Shown here in pieces: positions 51,709-61,160 of a stretch of 64,000 nt of DNA; positions within the stretch are counted from its first letter, which is position 1, and each line of letters starts with the position of its first letter. Below the pieces are notes generated by a model. That model did not search any database. It was not told the origin of the DNA and worked only from the letters and a program-made list of their open reading frames with translations. The position numbers were made by a program, and so were the translations under genes. Source of the stretch: Croceibacterium aestuarii (lineage in GTDB: Bacteria > Pseudomonadota > Alphaproteobacteria > Sphingomonadales > Sphingomonadaceae); contig NZ_CP131039.1 of assembly GCF_030657335.1 (NCBI RefSeq), positions 868,001-932,000 of the forward strand, read 5' to 3'.

Positions 51709-53514
51709 TCAGATCGGCTCGCAGGCCGCCTCCAGCCACGCCAGATCCTCTCCCGCGAGTTGCGGCGCGAGCACTTCGAGCACGCGGGCATGGTATTCGT
51801 TCCACCACTCGACCTCTTCGCCGGTCAGCATGTCGAGATCGACCAAGGTGCGGTCGATCGGGACCAGCGTCAGCGTTTCGAAGCCGAGCCAAGCGCCTTC
51901 CATGCCAGGGATGTCGCGTTCCTCCACCAGCACGAGGTTTTCGATACGGATCCCGAAGTCGCCGGCCTTGTAGTAGCCCGGTTCGTTGGAGAGGATCATC
52001 CCGGCCATCAGCTCCTGATCGGTGCCGGCCTGTCCGCCGCGCGGCTTGGCGATGCGTTGCGGGCCTTCGTGCACGCCGAGGAAGCTGCCCACGCCGTGGC
52101 CGGTGCCGTGCGCGTAATCGACGCCCGCCTGCCACAGGAACTGCCGGGCGATGGTGTCGAGCTGCATCCCGCTGGTCCCCTGCGGGAAGGTCTGCCGGGC
52201 CAGCGCGATGTGGCCCTTGAGCACCCGGGTGTAGCGATCCTTCTGTTCGTGCGACGGCTCGCCCGGGCCGATCCACACCGTGCGGGTGATGTCGGTCGTC
52301 CCGTCGCAGTACTGGCCGCCCGAATCGCACAGGAACACGCTGCCGGGTTCGATCGGCAGGTTGCTGTCCTCGTCGACCCGGTAGTGCGGGATTGCGGCAT
52401 GCGGGCCGGCGGCGGAAATGGTGTCGAACGAATTGTCCTTGAGCAGTCCGGTCTCCTCGCGGAACGCCTGCAGCTGCGCCGCGGCGCTGAGCTCGGTCTC
52501 GCCGCCCTTGGGCGCCTCGGTCTCGAGCCAGCGGAGGAACCTGGTCACGGCCGCCCCGTCGCGCGCCTGGGCATCGCGATGGCCTTGCTGTTCGATGGGG
52601 TTCTTGATCGCCTTGGGAAGGATCGTCGGATCGCGGACCGCGACGGTGGCCGCCCCGGCGTTCTCGAGCGCCTGGAAAATTGCCGCGACGCCGAAGTTGG
52701 GATCGACCGCGACTTTCTTGCCGGCGAGTTCCCCGAGCGCGTTCTCGAAATCGAGCCGCGGGCGGAGCGTCACCGCGTTACCGAGATGCTTGGTCAGCTC
52801 GGGGGTGACCTTTTCGGGCGCAATGAAGAGCTCCGCGGTGCCATCGTCATGGGCGATGACGTAGGACAGCGCGACCGGGGTGCGCTCGACGTCTTCTCCG
52901 CGGATATTGAGCAGCCAGGCGATCGAATCGAGCGCGCTGATGACCGTTGCATCGATCCCTTCGGACTTCATCCAGTCGGCGACCTCGGCGCGCTTCTCGG
53001 CGCTGGAGCGGCCGGCGTTGTCGTCGGTGTGGATGACCGCGACCGCGGCGGAGGGGTCGGGCCGATCGGCCCATACGGCATCGACCGGGTTGCTGTCGAC
53101 CGCGACGAGTTCGCCGCCGATCTTCTCGAGTGCGCTCGCCGTTCCCTGGGCCCAGCCGCGCGAATGCAGCCAGGCGTCGTAGCCGATCTTCGCGCCCTCG
53201 GGCGCATTGGCCTTGAGCCAGTCGGCCGGGCTGGTGTCCATGATCGACTGGTATTCGTAGAGCTTGCCGTCGACCTGCTCGCGCACCTGCACGGTGTAGC
53301 GCCCGTCGACGAACATGGCCGCCTTGTCCTTGAGGACGACGGCCGTACCCGCCGAGCCGCCGAAGCCCGTCAGCCAGGCGAGGCGCTGGGCGTAGCCGCC
53401 GACGTATTCGCTCATGTGTTCGTCGGAAATCGGGATGACGAAGCCGTCGAGCCCGCGCTTGCCGAGTTCCTTGCGCAGCGCGTCCAGCCGGGCTTCGTGG
53501 GTTTGCATCAGCAT
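51709..53514 (-). CDS. Xaa-Pro aminopeptidase, M24B family (aminopeptidase P)
   Basis: About 601 aa, the long three-domain form with two creatinase-like N-terminal domains and a pita-bread catalytic domain. The metal ligands are visible in FLCDSGGQYCDGTTDITRTV (two Asp), HGTGHGVGSFLGVHEGP (His), ILSNEPGYY (Glu) and LVLVEER (Glu). It removes N-terminal residues that precede proline, in the cytosol. ATG at 53514 has GGAG 10 bp ahead; a second ATG lies two codons inside. Divergent from oligopeptidase B, with a 125-bp shared promoter region. Confidence 0.93.
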   Translation of the reverse strand: MLMQTHEARLDALRKELGKRGLDGFVIPISDEHMSEYVGGYAQRLAWLTGFGGSAGTAVVLKDKAAMFVDGRYTVQVREQVDGKLYEYQSIMDTSPADWLKANAPEGAKIGYDAWLHSRGWAQGTASALEKIGGELVAVDSNPVDAVWADRPDPSAAVAVIHTDDNAGRSSAEKRAEVADWMKSEGIDATVISALDSIAWLLNIRGEDVERTPVALSYVIAHDDGTAELFIAPEKVTPELTKHLGNAVTLRPRLDFENALGELAGKKVAVDPNFGVAAIFQALENAGAATVAVRDPTILPKAIKNPIEQQGHRDAQARDGAAVTRFLRWLETEAPKGGETELSAAAQLQAFREETGLLKDNSFDTISAAGPHAAIPHYRVDEDSNLPIEPGSVFLCDSGGQYCDGTTDITRTVWIGPGEPSHEQKDRYTRVLKGHIALARQTFPQGTSGMQLDTIARQFLWQAGVDYAHGTGHGVGSFLGVHEGPQRIAKPRGGQAGTDQELMAGMILSNEPGYYKAGDFGIRIENLVLVEERDIPGMEGAWLGFETLTLVPIDRTLVDLDMLTGEEVEWWNEYHARVLEVLAPQLAGEDLAWLEAACEPI

Positions 53515-53639
53515 TGTCGGGCGACTCCGGTTTCGTTTGTAAGCATGCTGGCGATGTAGTCTCATCCGCCGCTCGCTTCCAGTGCAGCGGGAATTGCGCC
53601 GGTTCTTCCATCGCGCGCCGAAGCGGCTACATGGGCCGC

Positions 53640-55703
53640 ATGAACGACAATTCCCTGCTCGCCCCGCCGATCGCGGCGAAGAAGCCCTCCAGCATTACCC
53701 ACCACGGCATAACGGTCAGCGACGACTACGCCTGGCTGCGCGATGCGGGCTATCCGACGGTCGCGGACAAGGAGGTGCTCGCCCACCTCGCCGCCGAGAA
53801 CGCCTGGTTCGAGGCGCGGATGAAGCCCCACGAGCGAACGATCGAGGCGCTGTTCAAGGAAATGCGCGGGCGGATCAAGGAAGCGGACAAGTCGGTGCCG
53901 CAGAAGGACGGCGACTACCTCTACTGGATCGAATACGAGGACGGCGCCGAGTACAAGAAGTGGTGGCGCAGGCCGGTGGCCGGCAGCCCCGACGAGCTGA
54001 TCCTCGACGAGGTCGCGCTGGCGGAGGGCAAGGAGTACTTTCGGCTCGGCGCGCTCTCGGTCAGCAAGGACGGGCGCTTGCTGGCCTATTCGGTCGACGA
54101 CAACGGCTCGGAACGCTTCACCGCCAAGATCAAGGACCTCGCCACCGGCGAACACTTGCCCGACGAAATCCCCGGCACGCTGTCCTCGCTCGTCTGGGTC
54201 GCGGGGGATACGGGTCTCGTCTACTCGCTGGCCAACGAGAACTGGCGCACCGACAACGTCCGTTTGCACTGGCTGGGCCGGCCGATCGACAGCGACGTCG
54301 AGCTCTACCACGAGGACGACGAGGGCTTCCGGGTCGGCGCCTCGCTCTCGGCGCAGGAGGACTGGATTGTGATATCGGCGGGCGACCACGAAACCAGGGA
54401 ATGCTGGCTGGTCCCGGCCGCTGAGCCGACCGCGGCGCCGCGGCTCGTCAGGGCGCGCGAGAAGGGGGTCGAATACGATGTCGACGTGCGCGAAGGCACC
54501 GTCTGGGCCCACGCCAACGACACCCACGAGAACTTCCGCGTCGCCACCGCCCCGCTCGAAGCGCCGGACGCTTGGGAGACACTGATCGAGGGAACCGACG
54601 AATTCTACCTCACCGGCTTCGAGCTGTTCCGCGACTTCTATGTCGTCGAAGGCCGGCTGGGCGGGCTCGACCGGGTCGAGATCCGCTACTACGACGATCC
54701 GGCGCGGATTGAGCCGGTCGCGTTTCCCGAAGCGAGCTACAGCGCCGGAACCGGGAGCAATCCCGAATACGACCAAACCGTGCTGCGCATGTCCTACGAG
54801 AGCATGATCAGCCCGGCGAGCACCTACGACTATCACGTCGCCGAACGGCGGCTCGAACTGCTCAAGCGGCAGGAAATTCCCTCGGGCTACGACCGCGATC
54901 TCTACGCCACCGACCGGCTCGAGATCGCCGCTCGCGACGGCACGCCGATCCCGGTCAGCGTGATGTACCGCAAGGACCGCAAGGCCCCCGGGCCGCTGCA
55001 CCTCTACGGCTACGGCGCCTATGGCATCGCCATCCCGCCGGGTTTTTCGACCACCCGCCTCAGCCTGGTCGATCGGGGCTTCGCTTATGCCATCGCGCAC
55101 ATCCGCGGCGGCGACGACATGGGACGCGCCTGGTACAAGGCGGGCAAGCTCGAAAGCCGGGTCAACACCTTCACCGACTTCGTCGACGTGGCGAAGGGGC
55201 TGATCGACCGCGGGCTGACCGAAGCCGGCCGAATCTCGATTTCCGGCGGCTCGGCCGGCGGGGAGCTGATGGGCGCGGTGGTCAATTCGAACCCCGAGCT
55301 GTGGGGCGCGGTGGTGGCGCACGTGCCGTTCGTCGACGTGCTGGCGACGATGCTCGACGCAACGCTGCCGCTGACCCCGGGCGAATGGCCCGAATGGGGC
55401 AATCCGATCGAGGACCGCGAGGCGTTCGAGCTGATCCAGTCCTACAGCCCCTACGACAACGTGCGCGCGCAGCCCTATCCGCCGATGCTGGTGACCGCCG
55501 GGCTCAACGACCCGCGCGTCACCTACTGGGAACCGGCCAAGTGGGTCGCCCGCCTGCGCGAGCTCAAGACCGACGACCACGAACTGCTGCTGAAAACCAA
55601 CATGGGCGCGGGGCACGGCGGCAAGTCGGGCCGTTTCCAGAGCCTGCACGAGACGGCCGAGGAGATGGCGTTCATTCTTTGGCAGATGGGCGTCGCAGCG
55701 TGA
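53640..55703 (+). CDS. ptrB: oligopeptidase B (S9A prolyl oligopeptidase family)
   Basis: About 687 aa serine peptidase that cuts small peptides, usually after basic residues. The N-terminal beta-propeller (DDYAWLRDAGYP onward) gates a C-terminal alpha/beta-hydrolase domain. The triad is Ser 538 in ISGGSAGGELMG, Asp 624 in AGLNDPRV and His 659 in GAGHGGKSGR, counted from the ATG at 53640. An ATG three codons earlier (53631) is the alternative; neither has a strong ribosome site. The YGAYG segment before the active site is also usual. Confidence 0.93.
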   Translation: MNDNSLLAPPIAAKKPSSITHHGITVSDDYAWLRDAGYPTVADKEVLAHLAAENAWFEARMKPHERTIEALFKEMRGRIKEADKSVPQKDGDYLYWIEYEDGAEYKKWWRRPVAGSPDELILDEVALAEGKEYFRLGALSVSKDGRLLAYSVDDNGSERFTAKIKDLATGEHLPDEIPGTLSSLVWVAGDTGLVYSLANENWRTDNVRLHWLGRPIDSDVELYHEDDEGFRVGASLSAQEDWIVISAGDHETRECWLVPAAEPTAAPRLVRAREKGVEYDVDVREGTVWAHANDTHENFRVATAPLEAPDAWETLIEGTDEFYLTGFELFRDFYVVEGRLGGLDRVEIRYYDDPARIEPVAFPEASYSAGTGSNPEYDQTVLRMSYESMISPASTYDYHVAERRLELLKRQEIPSGYDRDLYATDRLEIAARDGTPIPVSVMYRKDRKAPGPLHLYGYGAYGIAIPPGFSTTRLSLVDRGFAYAIAHIRGGDDMGRAWYKAGKLESRVNTFTDFVDVAKGLIDRGLTEAGRISISGGSAGGELMGAVVNSNPELWGAVVAHVPFVDVLATMLDATLPLTPGEWPEWGNPIEDREAFELIQSYSPYDNVRAQPYPPMLVTAGLNDPRVTYWEPAKWVARLRELKTDDHELLLKTNMGAGHGGKSGRFQSLHETAEEMAFILWQMGVAA

Positions 55704-55719
55704 GCGGCGCGGCATCCTG

Positions 55720-56127
55720 ATGGGGCGAGCTTCGCTCAGCCCGACCTTTACCGCGCTGCCTGAGCACATCGACGTCTACGGCCACGTCAACAACGCCGTC
55801 TGGGTGCGCTGGATGGAGGACCTTGCCACGGCGCACTGGACGGCGGTGGCGCGCCCGCAGGACCTCGATGCCTACGCTTGGTTCGTGACCCGGCACGAGA
55901 TCGATTATCGCGGCAATATCGCCGAGGGCGAGAGCTGCACGGGGACGACCGAGATCCGCGAAGGGCCCAGCGGAGCGCGTTTCGACCGCTACACCACCTT
56001 TCGCGATGACGCAGGCAAGGTCCTCGTCAACGCAAAGACGACCTGGGCGATGATCGATCGCGCTAGCGGGCGGTTGATGCGCGTGCCGGCCGAGGTAGCG
56101 GAGCCGTTCCTGCCCGCACGCGCCTAG
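55720..56127 (+). CDS. acyl-CoA thioesterase, hotdog fold (4HBT/YbgC type)
   Basis: 135 aa. The catalytic Asp region HIDVYGHVNNAVWVRWMEDLATA is the signature of 4-hydroxybenzoyl-CoA-type thioesterases. It hydrolyses acyl-CoA thioesters; chain preference unknown. It begins 16 bp after oligopeptidase B. Its TAG overlaps the stop of the convergent ald in the four bases CTAG (56124-56127). Confidence 0.86.
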   Translation: MGRASLSPTFTALPEHIDVYGHVNNAVWVRWMEDLATAHWTAVARPQDLDAYAWFVTRHEIDYRGNIAEGESCTGTTEIREGPSGARFDRYTTFRDDAGKVLVNAKTTWAMIDRASGRLMRVPAEVAEPFLPARA

Positions 56128-57239
56128 GCGATGGCTTCTTCGATCGGCAGGAGGTCGTAGCCGAGTTCTTCGGCCACAGCCGGGTAGGTCACCCGGCCGG
56201 CGTGGACGTTGAGCCCCTGGGCGAGGTGTGGGTCCTGGCGCATGGCTTCCTTCCAGCCGAGATCGGCAATGCGCAGCGCGTGCGGCAGGGTGACGTTGTT
56301 GAGCGCATAGGTGCTCGTGCGGCTGACCGCGCCGGGCATGTTGGCGACGCAGTAGTGGACGACGTCGTCGATCACGTAAGTCGGATCGTCGTGCGTCGTC
56401 GCGTGGCTGGTCTCGAAGCAGCCGCCCTGGTCGATGGCGACGTCGACCAGCACTGCGCCGGATTTCATCGTCCCGAGCATTTCGCGGGTCACCAGCTTCG
56501 GCGCCGCCGCGCCGGGAATCAGCACGGCGCCGATGACCAGGTCGGCCTCGGCCACGGCCTCCTCGAGGTTGGCCTTGTTGGAAAAGCGCGTGCTCGCGCG
56601 GGCTTCGAAATGGGTCCCGACCTTTTCGAGCACTTCGGGATTGCGATCCATGATGACGACGTCCCCGCCGAGTCCCGCAGCCATCTGGGCCGCGTTGAAC
56701 CCGACCACGCCGCCGCCGAGGATGACGACCTTGCCGGGCAGCACGCCAGGAACGCCGCCGAGCAGCACGCCGCGCCCGCCGTGCGCCTTTTCCAGCGCCG
56801 TGGCTCCCGCCTGGATGCTCATGCGTCCCGCGACCTGACTCATCGGCTTGAGAAGCGGCAGCGAGCCGCCCGGACCCGTGACGGTTTCATAGGCGATCGC
56901 GGTGCAGCCCGACTTGACGAGGTCCGCCGTCTGTTCGGGGTCGGGGGCAAGATGGAGGTAGGTGTACAGGATCTGGCCCTGGCGCAGCATCGCGCGTTCG
57001 CCGGCCTGGGACTCCTTGACCTTCACGATCATGTCGCACTCTGCGAAGAGGCTTTCGGGCCCGTCCTTTATGACCCCCCCGGCGGCCCGGTATTCGGCGT
57101 CGCTTGCGCCGATGCCGAGTCCCGCGCCGCTCTCGATCCACACTTCGTGGCCGTGCGTCACCAGCTCCTTGGCGCTCTCGGGCGTCAGACCCACCCGGTA
57201 TTCGCGGTTCTTGATTTCCTTCGGGCAACCGATGCGCAT
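56124..57239 (-). CDS. ald: alanine dehydrogenase
   Basis: 371 aa, standard length. It oxidises L-alanine to pyruvate with NAD, linking alanine to carbon and ammonia metabolism. The start [21 protein letters not shown], the segment [13 protein letters not shown], the NAD-binding [21 protein letters not shown] and the late [14 protein letters not shown] identify it. ATG at 57239 has AGGAG 9 bp upstream. Divergent from the phosphate porin, with a 200-bp region between. Confidence 0.96.
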   Translation of the reverse strand: MRIGCPKEIKNREYRVGLTPESAKELVTHGHEVWIESGAGLGIGASDAEYRAAGGVIKDGPESLFAECDMIVKVKESQAGERAMLRQGQILYTYLHLAPDPEQTADLVKSGCTAIAYETVTGPGGSLPLLKPMSQVAGRMSIQAGATALEKAHGGRGVLLGGVPGVLPGKVVILGGGVVGFNAAQMAAGLGGDVVIMDRNPEVLEKVGTHFEARASTRFSNKANLEEAVAEADLVIGAVLIPGAAAPKLVTREMLGTMKSGAVLVDVAIDQGGCFETSHATTHDDPTYVIDDVVHYCVANMPGAVSRTSTYALNNVTLPHALRIADLGWKEAMRQDPHLAQGLNVHAGRVTYPAVAEELGYDLLPIEEAIA

Positions 57240-57359
57240 TGTGGAATCTCCTGATTGGCGAGGGCCGTTACAAGTGCAACCGGTTGTGCGCAATGGGGTG
57301 CGCGGTCGCCGGACTGCCAACGATTTCTGTCCACAGGTTATCCCGAGCAGGCGAGACGA

Positions 57360-57377
57360 CTGTCATTCAACTGTAAC
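57360..57377 (+). promoter_or_regulatory. Pho box (PhoB-binding site) ahead of the phosphate porin
   Basis: CTGTCAT at 57360-57366 and CTGTAAC at 57371-57377 are direct repeats 11 bases apart, separated by TCAA. This matches the Pho box consensus closely. It lies 62 bp before the porin ATG, the expected place for PhoB activation. Confidence 0.85.
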
Positions 57378-57438
57378 AAGCCGCGCCTAGCGGGCCGGGC
57401 GTCACATCACGGACATATGCAATTCAGGACGAAGACAC

Positions 57439-58740
57439 ATGGCGGCGAGAAAATCGCAGATTTCGGTAATCGCCCTTGCGGCGGCTTGCGCCTGGGCGGT
57501 CCCCGCGCATGCCGAAGAGGCCGACAACGCCGCGATCCAGCAGCAGCTGGCCGAGATGCGCGCGCAGATGGCGACCATGGCGGCGCAGATGGACGCGCTC
57601 CAGGCGAAGGTGGACGAGGCGCAGACGAAGGCTGCCGCGGCCGAGGTAGCCGCCGGGCAAGCCGCGCAGGTCGCCCAGGCCGCAACCGAGACGGCCGCCG
57701 AGGCGCGCACCGCCGGCGAATCGACCGGCGTCTTCGCGAAGGCGGCCAAGTGGGCGGAAGACACAAAGATTTCCGGCCGGATGTATTACAACATCAGCTC
57801 GGTGAGCGCCGACAACGCGGCCGGCGCCAACGTCGAGAAGGATGGCGGCTTCGAGCTCAAGCGCTTTTACGTCGGGGTCGACCACAAGTTCGACGAAACC
57901 TTCTCCGGTAACGTCACGATGGATGTCAGCCGCGTCGACAACGCCGGCAAGAACGTCGGCCTCGGCTTCTACGTCAAGAAGGCATACCTCGAAGCCAAGC
58001 TCGCCAAGGAACTGAAAGTCCGGCTCGGCTCGGCCGACATGCCCTGGATTCCCTATGCCGAAGGCATCTACGGCTATCGCCATATCGAGAAGGTCATCAC
58101 CGATCTCGACGGCTTCGGCACCTCGGCCGACTGGGGCGTCCACGCCTCGGGCGATCTCGCCGGCGGGGTCCTGAGCTACCAGGTTTCGGCGATCGACGGC
58201 GGCGGGTACCGCGACCCGAAGTTCACCAAGACGGTCGACCTCGAAGGCCGAATCTCGGTGAAGTACGGCGGATTCAACGCCGCGGTCGGCGGATACACCG
58301 GCAAGCTCGGCAAGGATGTCACCGGCGCGGCCCTCTATCGCACCGCCTCGCGTTTCAACGCCCTGCTGGCCTACAAGGACAAGATCGGCGCCATGCCGGT
58401 GACCATTGGCGGCGAATACTTCACCGCGAAGAACTGGAAAGTCCTGCAGGCCTCTCCGCAGGACAAGGCCGAAGGGTATTCGCTGTTCGCCTCGCTCCAG
58501 CCCGTCGAACGGTGGAGTGTCTTCGGCCGCTACGACCATGTCGAGCCGTTCAAGACCTCGGCCCCGCTGACGCAGGACGATTTCACCATGGTCGGCGTGC
58601 AGTACAGCCCCGCCAGCATCGTGGATTTCGCACTGGTCTACAAGCACGACAACGCCGACGGCGGCCTGAAGATCGGCAATCTCGATTCAGGCCAGGCAAA
58701 ACGCGACGAACTCGGTCTCTACGGCCAGTTTCGCTTCTGA
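57439..58740 (+). CDS. outer-membrane porin, phosphate-selective type (OprO/OprP-like)
   Basis: 433 aa. A signal peptide (SQISVIALAAACAWAVPAHA) is followed by a periplasmic coiled coil (about residues 30-75, repeated AAIQQQLAEMRAQMATMAAQM pattern) as in other porins of the OprP group. A beta-barrel of alternating strands then ends in the aromatic C-terminus GQFRF. Charged residues dominate the loops. It would take phosphate or polyphosphate across the outer membrane. The Pho box upstream supports induction under phosphate limitation. pstS follows 69 bp later with its own Pho box. Confidence 0.87.
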   Translation: MAARKSQISVIALAAACAWAVPAHAEEADNAAIQQQLAEMRAQMATMAAQMDALQAKVDEAQTKAAAAEVAAGQAAQVAQAATETAAEARTAGESTGVFAKAAKWAEDTKISGRMYYNISSVSADNAAGANVEKDGGFELKRFYVGVDHKFDETFSGNVTMDVSRVDNAGKNVGLGFYVKKAYLEAKLAKELKVRLGSADMPWIPYAEGIYGYRHIEKVITDLDGFGTSADWGVHASGDLAGGVLSYQVSAIDGGGYRDPKFTKTVDLEGRISVKYGGFNAAVGGYTGKLGKDVTGAALYRTASRFNALLAYKDKIGAMPVTIGGEYFTAKNWKVLQASPQDKAEGYSLFASLQPVERWSVFGRYDHVEPFKTSAPLTQDDFTMVGVQYSPASIVDFALVYKHDNADGGLKIGNLDSGQAKRDELGLYGQFRF

Positions 58741-58746
58741 CCGGGA

Positions 58747-58765
58747 CTTGTCACCCCTCTGTCAC
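58747..58765 (+). promoter_or_regulatory. Pho box ahead of pstS
   Basis: TTGTCAC and CTGTCAC are direct repeats with the TGTCAC cores exactly 11 bases apart (58749 and 58760), lying 45 bp before the pstS ATG. A clear PhoB-binding arrangement that would let pstS be induced independently of the porin promoter. Confidence 0.85.
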
Positions 58766-58809
58766 ACAATAAGCATAACGAGCCCCAGCAACCCCAGCAG
58801 GAACCCCTC

Positions 58810-59853
58810 ATGAAACTTTCCAAATCGATTGCTTTCGCTTCGCTCTCCGCTCTCGCTCTGACCGCCTGCGGAAGCAGCGGCGGCGGCGCGGCGCGGGATT
58901 CGATTCACGCCGTCGGCTCCTCGACCGTCTATCCCTTCGCCAAGGCCGTTTCGGAAACCTTCGCCCGCTCCAACCCCGACTTCAAGTCGCCGCTGATCGA
59001 ATCGACCGGCACGGGCGGCGGGATGAAGCTGTTCTGCGCCGGCGTCGGTGCGGATACCCCCGACATCGCCGACGCCAGCCGCCGGATGAAGCCCAGCGAA
59101 TTCGCCGATTGCCAGGCCAACGGCGTGACCGACATCATGGAAATCCAGGTCGGCCTCGATGGCATCGCCTTCGCATCGACGAAGGGCGGCATCACGATGA
59201 ACCTGACTCCGGCGATCGTCTACAAGGCGCTGGCCGCCAAGCCCTATGGCAAGGAACAGACCGCCAAGACCTGGCACGACGTCGATCCCTCGCTTCCCGA
59301 CACCCCCATCCTGGTTTACGGGCCGCCGACCACCTCGGGCACGCGCGACGCGCTCAAGGAGCTGATCCTCGAAAAGGGCTGCACCGCCGACCCGGCGATG
59401 GAAGCGCTCAAGGAATCGAACAAGGACCAGTTCGACCAGACCTGCACCGAAATCCGTTCCGACGGCGCCTATGTCGACCAGGGCGAGCAGGACAACCTGA
59501 TCGTGCAGAAGATCGAGAGCAACCCGAAGGCCATCGGCGTGTTCGGCTATTCCTATCTCGAGGAGAATTCCGACAAGCTGCAGGACCTGCCGATGAACGG
59601 CGTGCCGGCGACCTACGACAACATCTCCAGCTTCAAGTACCCGGGCGCGCGCCCGCTCTACATCTACGTCAAGAAGGCGCACCTCGATGCCATCCCGGGC
59701 CTCAAGGAGTTCGTGAACGAGTGGACGACGCAGTGGGCCAAGGACGGCCCGCTGGCGAAGATCGGTCTCGTTGCCGCGCCCGACGACGTGCTTGCCAAGA
59801 GCGAGGCGACGATCGCCAACGGCACCACTCTGACGGCCGACGACCTCAAGTAA
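58810..59853 (+). CDS. pstS: phosphate ABC transporter substrate-binding protein PstS
   Basis: 347 aa. A lipoprotein signal (MKLSKSIAFASLSALALTAC) tethers it to the membrane. The binding-protein fold shows the phosphate-site segments VGSSTVYPFAKAV, ESTGTGGGMKLFCAG, DIADASRRMK and GPPTTSGTRDALKEL. It collects phosphate in the periplasm for the PstCAB transporter. That transporter is not adjacent: the convergent SGNH hydrolase follows. PstS therefore serves a system encoded elsewhere. Confidence 0.95.
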   Translation: MKLSKSIAFASLSALALTACGSSGGGAARDSIHAVGSSTVYPFAKAVSETFARSNPDFKSPLIESTGTGGGMKLFCAGVGADTPDIADASRRMKPSEFADCQANGVTDIMEIQVGLDGIAFASTKGGITMNLTPAIVYKALAAKPYGKEQTAKTWHDVDPSLPDTPILVYGPPTTSGTRDALKELILEKGCTADPAMEALKESNKDQFDQTCTEIRSDGAYVDQGEQDNLIVQKIESNPKAIGVFGYSYLEENSDKLQDLPMNGVPATYDNISSFKYPGARPLYIYVKKAHLDAIPGLKEFVNEWTTQWAKDGPLAKIGLVAAPDDVLAKSEATIANGTTLTADDLK

Positions 59854-59871
59854 GTCTTCGGCTAACCCGGC

Positions 59872-59907
59872 GGCGGCGCGGACGGTATCCCTTTGGTCCG
59901 CGCCGCC
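59872..59907. terminator. stem-loop between convergent pstS and SGNH hydrolase genes
   Basis: Perfect 12-bp arms GGCGGCGCGGAC and GTCCGCGCCGCC with a 12-base loop, starting 19 bp after the pstS stop and 15 bp from the opposing gene's stop. No T-run follows, but the position and stability suggest a terminator serving both directions. Confidence 0.6.
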
Positions 59908-59921
59908 CTCCGGCAGCACTG

Positions 59922-61160
59922 CTAGTCGAATAGCGACAGGTCGATCGAATCTCCGACCGCCTTGAGCCCGGCGTCCGAGCCGTGCAGGTGGTCGCCGATG
60001 TGATAACCCTCGCGCATCTGCTCGGTGTCGTTCGGGTCGGCGAAAGCGAGGTCGATCCGCGTCACGGCGTCGAACGCGCCGCCTTTGACGATCCAGTCGT
60101 TGATCTTCTGGCGCGCCGCCTCACCCTCTTCGGACCAGTAGCTCGCGCCCTTGTAGGGGCCGATCGGCGCGCCGATCACCTTGATGCCCTTCTCGTGCGC
60201 GCGGGCAATCAGCTGCTTGAAGCCGGCAATCATCTGCTCGACCGTGACCTTCGGCTGATCGAGCCCAGGGAAGCCGGGCTGGTTGGGCCGCTTGGGGCCG
60301 AAAGCGTTGCCGATGTCATTCACACCCTCGAACACGATCATGTACTTCACGTTCGGCAGGCTCAGCACATCCTCGTCGAAGCGGCTCAGCGCGCTCTCGC
60401 CCATGCCGGGGGCCAGCACGCGGTTGCCGCTGATCGCCTGATTGGCCACGGCCCACTCCTTGCCCGCGGCCTGCAACCGGTTGGCAAGGATATCGGGCCA
60501 GCGCCGATTGGCGCCGGGGGTCGAGCCGACGCCGTCGGTGATCGAATCGCCGTAGGCGACGATCGTCCCGAGAGCATCGGGCGAATCCACCTCCACGCCC
60601 GAAAGGAACGCCCTGAACTGCTTGGTATCGACCGGTGTGAAGGACTTGCCGACGAAGTTGCCCGGCGGGCTTACGGCAAGCTCGTCCTGCCCGGTCAGGT
60701 GGCAGGTGCAGGGGCCGGTGTCTTCCGGCAGGTAAATTTCGACCTTCATCCGCGCCAGATCGGGCAGGTCGACGTCGACGGCGTCGGAAACGAACGGGGC
60801 GCCGCGCGGAATCACCGCTCCCGCCTCGCCGCCGAAGGTCAAGGTGCGACCGGTGCCGGGAACCTCCTTGCCGGCATCGTCGATCTGCGCGATCCGCGCC
60901 GCGCCGATGGCCAGCGGGTGGGGGCCGTAGCGATTGGAAAAGGTCACCCGCAGCTTGCTGCCGCCCTCGGTCACGCGGATGACCTGCGTCAGCGTGACGT
61001 TGTCATAGCTCGCCGCGGCGAACGGCCCCTCGGTGCCGAGCGGCGCATGCGGCGCAGCGGTCCAGCTGGCGACCCATTTGGCGCTGGCCGGACTGGCCGC
61101 AAAGGCCAGGGCGGCGGCCGTGAACAGCGCGCCGCGGGCGCCGATGGTGTAAATGCTCAT
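59922..61160 (-). CDS. SGNH/GDSL hydrolase, secreted
   Basis: 412 aa with a signal peptide (ALFTAAALAFAASPASA). Block I is VAYGDSITDGVGS with the Ser nucleophile, block III is EGVNDIGNAFG (Gly-x-Asn-Asp) and block V is DHLHGSDAG with Asp and His. An N-terminal beta-domain of ~180 residues precedes the catalytic domain. It is an esterase or lipase-like enzyme acting in the periplasm or outside; substrate unknown. Its ATG overlaps the VOC gene stop (ATGA), so it is the third gene of an overlapping three-gene operon. Confidence 0.9.
   Translation of the reverse strand: MSIYTIGARGALFTAAALAFAASPASAKWVASWTAAPHAPLGTEGPFAAASYDNVTLTQVIRVTEGGSKLRVTFSNRYGPHPLAIGAARIAQIDDAGKEVPGTGRTLTFGGEAGAVIPRGAPFVSDAVDVDLPDLARMKVEIYLPEDTGPCTCHLTGQDELAVSPPGNFVGKSFTPVDTKQFRAFLSGVEVDSPDALGTIVAYGDSITDGVGSTPGANRRWPDILANRLQAAGKEWAVANQAISGNRVLAPGMGESALSRFDEDVLSLPNVKYMIVFEGVNDIGNAFGPKRPNQPGFPGLDQPKVTVEQMIAGFKQLIARAHEKGIKVIGAPIGPYKGASYWSEEGEAARQKINDWIVKGGAFDAVTRIDLAFADPNDTEQMREGYHIGDHLHGSDAGLKAVGDSIDLSLFD

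Noticed and set aside
51157..53559. 800-codon plus-strand frame opposite the cupin and M24 peptidase genes
   Set aside because: Antisense shadow of two well-supported genes; no start signals or domains.
53562..55769. 735-codon minus-strand frame opposite oligopeptidase B
   Set aside because: Antisense shadow; oligopeptidase B has an intact triad on the plus strand.
57328..57345. DnaA-box-like CTGTCCACA and TTATCCCGA close together, possible replication origin
   Set aside because: Each matches the consensus imperfectly, there are only two, no A+T-rich unwinding region or origin genes (dnaA, dnaN, hemE) are near, and the region is explained as the ald/porin promoter area.
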